Source: Omphiscola glabra (Eukaryota > Mollusca > Gastropoda > Lymnaeidae). From it: a DNA stretch of 64,000 nucleotides. Each line of letters opens with the position of its first letter. Within the stretch, counting starts at the first letter, position 1. The notes beneath the pieces are model-generated. The model made no database searches. It was not told the origin of the DNA and saw only the letters and a program-made list of their open reading frames with translations. Below are positions 55,203 to 64,000 of this stretch, piece after piece. The translations under genes were made by a program, and so were the position numbers. The stretch covers positions 33,653,257 through 33,717,256 of the forward strand of contig OZ024801.1 in NCBI GenBank assembly GCA_964017045.1, written 5' to 3'.

Positions 55203-55350
55203 CAAATATGTAATATCGTCCCATCTCTATTTCTCTCTCGCTCTCTCTGTATCCCCCTCTCTCCCTCCCGTCCTCCCTCTCTCTCTACCTCCCTCTCTCT
55301 CTCCCTCCCTCTCTCTCTCCCTCCCTCCCTCTCCCTCTTCTTCTCTCGTT
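55203..55350. repeat. CT-rich pyrimidine tract
   Basis: Runs of ctctctctccctccctc on the plus strand. Confidence 0.95.
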
Positions 55351-56020
55351 CTCTATCTTTAACATATCACTACCAGAAGCTACTAAAACATTTTCATTGG
55401 GACCATTACATTGATAGTGATAGGCCTGACTGATAGGTCTCCATTTACGTGACCTGCTCTGTGGAACTCTATAGTTACCCTTCCCTCGCCCGTTTTTCTT
55501 TCTTACAGACCCTAACATTTCAAACATAAATTTCTCCCTCCCTCCCCCAACCCTCAATCATTCTGCCACCCCACAACAGCCCGAGATTGTCTTTCCCTAA
55601 CACATAATTACGCCAGCTCCTGGCAACATCTGGTCAGCTTCGGACCCGCGGTAGCCGGAACGACTGACGGCTGGGCCGAGCCGTTGACATGTTACGAACA
55701 TCGCAACCCGAAAACCCTGGACATGGATAGGAGCGTACGGCCAGGTGGAGGGCGGCAGATGTACGCATCAGCTTGAACCACGGGTCACTGTAATCAAGTG
55801 GTCATTTGACCAGTGGTGACGCGTCGCCGCGGTAATGGAAGTACCTCGCCACACGTCAGATGTACACAGCGTGGAATCCAATAGAGATTGTCCTGAGCGC
55901 AATAGAATGTCCCGTAACAATACTTGATGGACCTCGTCGACAAGAACTTTATCATTCAAATACCGTCCAATCTTTTTTATTTATTTATAGTTTTCATTAT
56001 GAATGATTACGTCCATAGAT
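55351..56020. other. No gene recognised
   Basis: GC-richer at 55610-55830. No motif or promoter element can be supported. Confidence 0.5.
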
Positions 56021-56388
56021 CAGTGGTTCTCAACCTTTCTAATGCCACTACACTTTAAAACAGTTCCTCGTGTTGTGGCGACCCCCAACCACAAAATTAT
56101 TTTCGTTGCTAGTTCATAACTGTAGACTACATGCGTTTTCCGATGGTCTTAGGGACCCCTGTGAAAGTGTCGTTCGACCCACAAAGGGGGCAGGGGGTAC
56201 AGATGTACCCGGGCGCCAGCTAGTTAGGGGCGCCAAAATGTGCTTTGGTATTATTTTATTGATGAAAATAATGGGTTTAAGAGTTGAAAAAAGGACAAGA
56301 GGGCGCTTTAAAATGAATCTTGTCCCCGGGCGCCAAACACTCTAGCTACGTAGCTACGACTCTGCGGCCCACAGGTTGAGAGCTGCTG
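56021..56388. mobile_element. SPIN-type hAT element split by a nested insertion
   Basis: The left end is cagtggttctcaacct, the right end ggttgagagctgctg, and the perfect 8-bp target duplication ccatagat lies at 56013-56020 and 56389-56396. SPIN blocks run to 'cgttcgacccacaaaggggg' at 56190, stop, and resume at 56365 with 'cggcccacaggttgaga'. The 174 bp between is a family B element. Removing it leaves a SPIN copy of about 194 bp, the normal size. Confidence 0.96.
56191..56364. mobile_element. hAT-like family B element inserted in SPIN
   Basis: It is the reverse complement of the intact copy at 57469: 'gggggtacagatgtacccgg', 'agttaggggcgccaaaatgt', 'gatgaaaataatggg', 'cttgtccccgggcgccaaac'. 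The first roughly 20 bp of the expected terminus is missing at 56191, and the other end reads tagctacgactctg. No clear duplication flanks it. Confidence 0.85.
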
Positions 56389-56396
56389 CCATAGAT

Positions 56397-57468
56397 TTTA
56401 GCCGAGGTTTCGTACCCACCCACAACAAAACTTTACAAAATACATTTTTTTAAAGTGAAAATTTCGGTACACTTTTGTATAAAACTGGTATTTAAAAAAA
56501 GAAATTAAATTAACCTTGAAAATGACCCTGCTTTTAAACACCTTTCCCCTTCCCCCCCCGGGGAGTCGGTTTTCATGGCCGCCTTTAAACATTAGCTAAA
56601 CGTCGACAACCGGGCACGCGCTGCCATAAAGAAGTGAGCCCACCCCAGCTACTCGAACCCGCTGGCGGGCCCCCTACCCACCACCCGGAATTATAAACGT
56701 TTTAAGCTGTTCCAGTCAATAATAACCGCTGAGGGTGGAGGCAGGAGAACGGGGAGGGGCGGGGGGGGGCGCTGTCTAAACGTCAGTCCGACGAGTCTGT
56801 GTTGAGCAGATGGCCAAGCACTCACTCTCATTCACGGACGCTCCATGGTCAACTTGATTCATTTTGGTGAATCAGCGAATTCTGGTGGGGGTTATACTTT
56901 CTCTCGCTGCTGTTCCTGTAATCTTAGATCTTTAATCTTATTATTTATCTTATTATTTATCTTATTATTTATCTTATTATTTTCATGTTATTTGAGATTT
57001 TATGTCTCGGTTGAGATACTATTAAAAAAAAAAACCTCTTTGCCTGACTGCTATAACATAGTGACAGTGACAATAAAAAAAAAAATCAAGAATAATCGAT
57101 ACGGATCATTAGATTGACAAATATCTCGACATTACGTGAAGAATGTTTTCATCGATATAGCCACGACGTTATTATTTTTGTGTATTGAATGAAATAATCA
57201 ACCCTAATCTCTGTCCTTGATTTTTAAAATTAAAATTGAATTAATAACTCAGTGGCAATTTACCCCCCCCCCCCCCCCACACACACACTTGTTGTGCCAA
57301 CTGTTTCCGATTGCGGGAAAATTTCCATCTTTATGCTATTTGTGATATATCTATATGCCATATTACGGGTTGAGAGATCGCACATTACAATTTTTCCTTA
57401 CACACAATCAAAATGAATGTAATTTAACATAAAATAAATTTTTTTTTTAAAGTAAGAGCATTTAGATT
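56397..57468. other. No gene recognised
   Basis: Includes G tract at 56760-56769, a (TTATTATC)n-like patch at 56935-56985 and a 16-base C tract at 57263-57278. Confidence 0.5.
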
Positions 57469-57655
57469 CAGTGGCGTAGTTAGAGTGTTTGGCGCCCGGG
57501 GACAAGATTTATTTTAAAGCGCCCTCTTTTCCTTTTTTCAACTCTCAAACCCATTATTTTCATCAATAAAATAATATCAAAGCACATTTTGGCGCCCCTA
57601 ACTAGCTGGCGCCCGGGTACATCTGTACCCCCTGCCCCCCTACGCTACGCCTCTG
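57469..57655. mobile_element. hAT-like non-autonomous element, family B, intact copy
   Basis: 187 bp from cagtggcgtagttagag to ctacgctacgcctctg. The target duplication is tttagatt (57461-57468) and attagatt (57656-57663), 7 of 8. It is the reference for the copies at 31178 and 56191. No coding capacity. Confidence 0.92.
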
Positions 57656-57663
57656 ATTAGATT

Positions 57664-58075
57664 TACATCAAACCAAACACTCTATAACACATGTCCGTTT
57701 GTTTGTTCAACCTAGCTTTGGAGTAAAGTCCCCCTGGCACGTGCTGATGTCAAAATCAAAGGATTCCCATCTTCCCTCGCAGGATTCGCCATTTCACCCC
57801 TGACCCCCAAGCAGCAAAGATGACCCCCAGACAACCACGACCAGCCGAGCGGGTCAGTCAGCCGAAGTGAAAAACCTTCAAGTACAGGACAAGAAAGGCG
57901 CGTGGTCACGGCACGTGCGACCTCTTTGTGAGTTCAGCTAACAGCGCACGGCGATCGTGTGAATAGAGAGATAGTCTGCGTCTGATGGAACTCTGACCAT
58001 TCAAGTGGGTGGAAAGGGAGCATTTTGATTGGTTGAGCTGAAAGTGTTCCTAAAGTAGCTCAATTGTCGTGTAAC
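57664..58075. other. No gene recognised
   Basis: Mixed DNA without supportable features. Confidence 0.5.
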
Positions 58076-58390
58076 CTTGTCACCTTGTATTCCTGTCACA
58101 TCATGTCACTCTTGTATTCATGGAACATCATGTCACTTTGTCTCCCTGGAATATCATGTCACTTTGTATTCCTGGAACATCATGTCACTTTGTCTTCCTG
58201 GAATATCATGTCACTTTGTATTCCTCGGATATCTTGTCACATTGTACCCCTTGGATATCTTGTCACGTTGTACCTCTTGGATATCTTGTCACATTGTACC
58301 CCTTGGATATCTTGTCACGTTGTACCCCATGGATATCTTGTCACGTGTACCCCATGGATATCTTGTCACGTGTACCCCATGGATATGCCT
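58076..58390. repeat. 24-26-bp minisatellite, about 13 copies, two subtypes
   Basis: The left half has catcatgtcactttgtattcc with tggaa. The right half has ttggatatcttgtcacattg and tacccc. The switch is near 58205. Indels of one or two bases shift frames between copies, so the three overlapping 105-129-codon frames are artefacts. Confidence 0.95.
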
Positions 58391-60740
58391 TGTTTATCAA
58401 TCAAATGCACACGAAGTGTATAATGTCAATGATATAAGCTTATCATCTATTTTTATGTCCCTTTAAATAAAACTTTTAAATTTTCTTTACTTAGAGACTA
58501 AAAAAACCAACAACAAATACACCAATGACTTAGTCTTGAGGACAAAAGGATATCTAACTCTTTTCTCAGAGTTAAATGCGTTTGACATTGCTCCCATTGC
58601 CAAGACCGTTAAAGATGTTAGCACTGTCCCTGGACATGCGTACTTTCCCTTCTACAAGAGACGGCGCTTGGCCAGTCTAAAAACTCAAAACAAGAGCAGA
58701 CGAAATAAAACATTAAAAAGTTTAAAAAATAAAAACAAAAACAAAAAAAGACCAAAGATACAAAGCAAGGGCCGTAATTCCATTAATAGAATGTCCTCCC
58801 CGACTCCAAAAGTTTTCCGATGGTCTACAACCCACGCTCCTTAAATGCCTTTTCAAGGCGATGACCAGAGGTCAGTAATTGTCTATTGAGCTGTTATACC
58901 CAAACGGTGTCCACCCCCAACCCACTCTCCCCGCCTTTTTTTTCCACAAACATGATCTCAAAAGAACCGCCACGTGGTACCTGCCATTTTCCCGGGGGAC
59001 ATCTTCATTTCACCTGGCCGAAGCTGGCGTTATTCGGACATTGTGTGGACACATGCTGACCACGTCACCAAAACCTGCCGCCCACCCGTTCATGTTGCTC
59101 CCTCACTGTGGCTAAACTGTGTTATTAAATCAAACAAAGTTGTAATTTGAAGTCACTTGCAAAGTCACGCCACCAATTACGACCCCCCCCCACACACACA
59201 CTTTCACTCCCCTCCCGAGGGTGGACGAGATTTCAAAAGTTAAACGTCTGCCGTGTGGCCTGGCAATGAGACATGCTGGCCAGGCAATGAAACATGCTGG
59301 GGTTAATTTGGATTCTATTATTTTAAGATCAAATGTTTGAACTAATCGTGCTTCCAGGTAAACAGACAGCTCAGCTCCGAGGTCGGGGAGAGAGGGGGGG
59401 GGGGCTGTGTCTACTTTGGGACAAACTAATTGTATGGACTCTAGGTGACGTCACTGATAGAGATTGACGTGAATGGACGTCATGAGGTAAGGATGGAGAT
59501 ATCATTTAAATCCATAGGAGGATCCCCAGGTTTAGAGCAGCCCGTGGGATTATTTTTGTTTAGTCATGTCACGTTCCATCGCCTGTAGCCACAATAACAT
59601 GACGAAAAGGATCTTTGCTCTTGTCGGAAAGGATCTTTAAAATTATGTTCTGTCGTTTAACAGTTCACATGCATATTTCATTGATACACTTTATGCACCC
59701 TTCCACACCCTCCTCCCCCCCCCCCCAAAAACAAAAACAAAACAACAACAACAAACGAAAACAAAAATGACTAAAGAAAATATTATTTTAACAACGGTCA
59801 CCGTGTATTCCTTGTTTCCTTCTGATAATCCCTAACGAATTGTGATCACGATGACATTATTATAATGGGTGATTGGACGCTGGATAAGTGGCGTGGATGA
59901 ATATGGATGAATGGACGACTCTGCTTGATGTATATTCTAAAGGGGACGATGACTTCAAAAAGGCAGTCTGATCTACTCTTTCCTAAATATGCATTTCAAG
60001 ATCATTGACAATTTTTGTTGTTTTTGAAGGATACATATCTTATAACTCGATAAAGTTAAATACGTAAACGTGAGCATATTTTGAGACTTCACAATAGCAG
60101 GTTGCAAGTAGTGCAATGTGTTTCTATTTTTTTAGCCCCAGCAGCATCGGGTCTCATCTTCTAGTATCCAAGAATAAGCCAATGTTATTGCGTCACGCTC
60201 GGGTTCTTAAAAACAATGATAGTAATTTTTGTCCTATGAAAAACAGGTCATTGAATATAATAGACGGGTATCGAATCAATTTTAAATATGGTAAAATATA
60301 TCTGCGTTTATGTAAGTAGGCCTATGAGTAATCTTTAATATCTAAGTATAATTATTGTAAATTATAATAATAATTAATTTAATAATTATTATTGTCTTTT
60401 GTAGTTCAGGGACCTGAGGACAGGTTTGGGTTGTTGGAAATGTACCATCTAAAAATAAATAGTTCTTTTTTTAAATTTAATTTAAATTAAAAAAAAAAAA
60501 TCTGATTTATTTTTTTTTTAAAATAAATATTTATATTTTAAGGCCGTGGAAAATATTAGTTATTTTGTTGTTGAGGATACACTATCTCAAAACCCGATAC
60601 TGTTATATACGTAAAAATTAGTCGATTTTTTTTTTTATTTCGCGAAAACAGTAGCACAGTATATTATGCTTAACTTTTTAGCACTGTTACACCGTGTCAT
60701 ATCTTCTAGTATAATAATAATTAATCATCTTTTATCAAGA
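58391..60740. other. No gene recognised
   Basis: A frame at 58536-58844 has a non-repetitive start (TKGYLTLFSELNAFDIAPI) and a Lys-rich A-tract end. It lacks splice or promoter context and is not called. A G tract lies at 59392-59403 and a C tract near 59718. Sequence is AT-rich from 60000. Confidence 0.45.
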
Positions 60741-63700
60741 CATATTCTTGATAAAGCATCAAATATTCGGTATTTCTGCCGACCTTGAGACTGGTCGTAA
60801 AATGTCGCCTCGTGCTCATCCCTCGCTCGTCCAGATGGCAGAGGCGACCGCGAGGGTTAAGCTCGACCAGGTACCACAAAACCACCGACCACTCGAAGTT
60901 ATGAGCCTTGATGAGTCGTCGCCCCCCTGCGCCACTCGAGTAAGCTTCTGTCTCACCATTCCGGCATGTCGTCTGCGTTTAATTTGTGATCATCTTTGGC
61001 GTCTGCGCCAGGTTTTTAATTCCAACCGCCCAGAAGACATGACACGCGCTGTTTCAACGGTAACCCCGATTAAAGATGGCTGCCACGACGTCATCTGTCC
61101 AAGGGAAATCAAATCGTCCAGCGTTGCCAAAAGTCAAACGAAACTTTTGAACTTTGGGTAGGTAATGGCCAATGACCGTTTTTTTTATGGGAAAAAAAGA
61201 ATTAATAATTGTTAATAATTGATTTTTAATTATCTATATTATTGATTTGACAAAGTTAGCGTTTAAGAATCAGTTAACAATTCAGGCACGTCGAGAGAAT
61301 AGATTAAACATTTGAATAAGAATGTAGTATCGATTAAGATCGATTAAGACAAGGGAATCCCCACCCATTTTTTTGGAGAGTGTGGGGGAGGAGAGCATAT
61401 GGTACACGCTGAGAACCTTTGAAGAGGTGTTCTCAAAATTTTGCTATTGGTGCTTTTTTTTTTTTTTTAAAGATCGTGATTTTCTCATCTGTCTGTTTGA
61501 TCTCTGAGGACCCCTGATAATCCGGGTTACTTTGTGACATGACAGAGCCCCTGCTTCACACGCCCTTTCATTCCCCCCTCCCCCTCCTGCCACTCAACTG
61601 AACATCGCCTAGGATGAGGAGATGTCGGCGTCACCTGCCTGAAAGAGGTGAAAGCACAAAAACATTTTACGTTTAAACACACAGAGGATAACCGCAAACA
61701 TTAACAATCGAAACGGACCTGTAAAAATGACACCCCCCCTTACCTCCCCTTGGTCTTCAGATGTTTGACCATTGCCCAATTTCACTTTCGTTCGTTGCTG
61801 CCATTGTCATCTTCAAATCAAAGTCGTAAAACTGTGACACACTGAACTGAAAGACTGCCGTAAATAAGAATGACAAGTGACGTCGTCCCTCTCTTTATCC
61901 GGAAGACAACTCAACTGCCGACGATAAAACCATTTCGCGGTCATCTCCCCTTGATCCCACCCTTTCCTGAAATTATCGTCTCATGCCCGGAGGACACGTG
62001 TCGGGGTGGTATTTCTTCTTTTCCACCCTCACCGCAATCGCCGTTTTTTTTCCTAATCATCTAATTAATAATAGTCATAGAATACTAGCTTTGGCCAAAC
62101 TATAGCATTACATCCACACAATAAGAAGTTTGTGGGGAGTCGTCATGAGTCATGGGTTCTGTAATATTGTGAGCAAATATTGATACTAGAAAGCTTAATT
62201 GATGTCCAAAAAAAGAAATGACCACTAAAGTAGGTAAAACACTGAATGTGATACCTTCACGAAGGAAAAAAAAAATATTTTCGGAGAGAAAAAGAGCATA
62301 ATGGGTTGGAGGATATCATTTCCGCTTTCATATCATTTGCGGTTGTCATGGTTTGGTTTAGTAAACATTGCATTGGATGACGTCATCGTGACGTGGGAGG
62401 AAAGAAATTATTCAGAGTAAAGGTATAATTTTTTTTTTAAAAACTATATTATTTGGGTCTGTTTTAAATAACCATATACTTAACTTACTGGAGTCGAGGT
62501 CAGAAACAAACAAACAAGATTTTTAGAACCAGCCCGTCTAGGTAAAAGTAGGCGGCAACCACGGGCAAGCTACTCTGTTTTACAAACAATTTTGATCGTA
62601 GCCCATAGAAAAAAAAGGAAAGGGGGGGGGGCACATTAACCTGGCTCGGCGTCATCGTGTGACGTAGACTGAATTGCTTGACCGGCTACAATGTTAAAAT
62701 CGCGTCACTAGCAAGCTCTCTTACTTGGCATGCGGCGAAGTCGAAGCGATGGAATGGCATTCCCGTTCCCATGGCACATTTATTACCCATGGTTCTTACT
62801 ACTACTACTTCCGTTACTCACTATCGGCTCAACCGAAGACGCACTTCCTTAGATAACCCTTGAACATTGCCATTACCCAATATTGGTCAGGTCTTGAAGT
62901 AACGACTTATAGCCCCCCCCCCCCCTCAGTTGATGCCAGGCACGAGCTACTTATGTGAGTTACAGGGTAACATGTCTTTGGATCCCCCCCCCCCCCACTC
63001 ACAGCTTCGGACCACGGCGTGGGACTATCTACGTGATGGGCTCCACCATTTCCATTACGATCATCCTACAAATCTGGGCGTGGGGTTCTCCCGCCCCTAC
63101 CTGGCCTCCCCACTGCAGCATCCAGAGAAAAAAAGGGGGGGGGGTCGGTGCCAGAAGTCAACAGATGCGCTTCTGTCTCCGGAACCCAAGCCGATGTTCA
63201 AAATATTCATTATCGATTTTCGATGCGCGAACCAGTTTAAAACAAATTATGTGGTTTATTGTGCGTGTGTGTTTCTTTGTGAGAGAGTGTATTAATTAAA
63301 CCCCCACACACTCTGCAATACACCTGCCCCACACATAATATATATATATATATATATGTTTTTTTAAACGTATTTCTTTCTTTTTTTAAAATTAATTAAC
63401 GTAATGTCAAATATTTCAACGAGAACTTGGACTAAACAAACAATAAAAAAAAAAAAAACAATCTAAAAAAAATATAAAAAAAAATAAACAATCATCGAAC
63501 TGATGAAACGTCAGCCGGGAAATCTTACACGAACGCCGTCAGACTCTAATTTACTATCACTCAGTTATTACTGCCTGCATCACGTGACTACCAATGACCA
63601 ATCAAAAAGTAGATGCATTTGTACGGATCGGATCAGCAAGCCATTTACGAATTCACCGTTACCCACCCTACACCGCCCCCCCCCCCCGGGCCCCCTAACC

Positions 63701-63803
63701 GGGTGACTGGATGGTCCTAGTCGACGTTGACGGACGAACAGCTACCTACAAATTTGTAAATAAATGAACTCATATTTACAGACGGCGACGCTAATGTTTT
63801 ACT
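60741..63803. other. No gene recognised
   Basis: A 137-codon plus-strand frame ending at 61161 is open and not repetitive (LETGRKMSPRAHPSLVQMAE) but matches no family I know and has stops on both sides. C tracts occur at 62913-62925, 62983-62996 and 63676-63687, and (AT)n at 63338-63357. Confidence 0.45.
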
Positions 63804-64000
63804 TTAACTCCTGGCGTAGTAGCAGAGGTCTACTTAACTCTTGGCATAGTAACAGAGGGCTACATAACTCCTGACCTAGTAACAGAGGTTTACTTAACTA
63901 CTGACCTAGTAACAGAAGTTTACTTAACTCCTGACCTAGTAACATAGGTTTACTTAACTCCTGACCTAGTAACAGAAGTTTACTTAACTCCTGACCTAGT
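63804..64000. repeat. 30-bp minisatellite, at least 6.5 copies, runs off the window
   Basis: The unit contains taactcctgacctagtaaca and gaggtttact. The first two units differ most (ggcgtagtag, ggcatagt), and later ones are nearly uniform. The right edge is cut by the window end. Confidence 0.95.

Noticed and set aside
58536..58844. 102-codon frame with a globular-looking start
   Set aside because: Second half is Lys/Asn-rich from A tracts; no splice sites or promoter found; kept only as a note.
60748..61161. 137-codon non-repetitive plus-strand frame
   Set aside because: No recognised motif, no Kozak or splice support, ends in a stop immediately before AT-rich DNA; plausible by chance in a GC-richer patch.
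63005..63130. Possible exon after an actcacag acceptor with hydrophobic translation GTIYVMGSTISITIILQIWA
   Set aside because: Two frames are equally open and no donor is convincing; the pyrimidine tract is an 11-base C run common in this window.

Overview
This window looks like non-coding, repeat-saturated nuclear DNA from an invertebrate animal, most likely a heterobranch gastropod mollusc such as a freshwater snail. The taxonomic call is inference. It rests on five short copies of the SPIN-type hAT transposon (known outside tetrapods from the pond snail Lymnaea stagnalis and the bug Rhodnius), on decayed non-LTR retrotransposon ends, on very many minisatellites, and on the complete absence of bacterial or organellar gene organisation. 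I see no rRNA, no complete tRNA gene, no CRISPR array, no virus and no intact protein-coding gene. Nearly every long open frame lies in a tandem repeat whose period is a multiple of three, or in low-complexity DNA.

Layout. 0-8 kb: a 74-bp repeat array, G-tract-rich DNA with no gene, a hAT-like miniature element nested in an older repeat, a 15-bp array, and a 158-bp element with 6-bp target duplications. 8-17 kb: two SPIN copies, the C-terminal end of a dead LINE reverse transcriptase (10.3-10.6 kb), a tRNA-like SINE head, a second nested-type hAT element, and a 1.4-kb AT-rich element with hAT-like ends. 18-22 kb is the part most likely to hold gene sequence: a candidate plus-strand internal exon 31 bp after a 21-copy 22-bp minisatellite, and a minus-strand candidate first exon with splice donor, TATA box and GC boxes at 20.7-21.6 kb. 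22-31 kb: palindromic 80-bp repeats, a third nested-type hAT element, another SPIN copy, four minisatellites, one weak candidate exon, and a 323-bp inverted-repeat element. 31-40 kb: a 1.57-kb inverted-repeat-bounded block with two minisatellites inside, the best-preserved SPIN copy, three more hAT-type elements and a 31-bp array. 40-49 kb: an 840-bp purine tract, a small inverted-repeat element built around a 30-bp array, a head-to-tail retroelement-like repeat, and a 1.2-kb satellite with higher-order structure. 49-64 kb: a second dead LINE end beside a 39-bp array, a 30-bp array, an AT-rich desert, TAGA/GACA simple repeats carrying the second 6-bp-TSD element, a SPIN copy with another element inserted into it, and a 30-bp array running off the right end.

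How it fits together: adding the intervals listed, tandem arrays occupy about 9-10 kb (roughly 15%), and recognisable DNA-transposon relics at least 17 places. Target-site duplications that I could read directly make the hAT assignments firm. Gene calls are weak: there are splice-site and codon-pattern hints only, with no recognised protein family.
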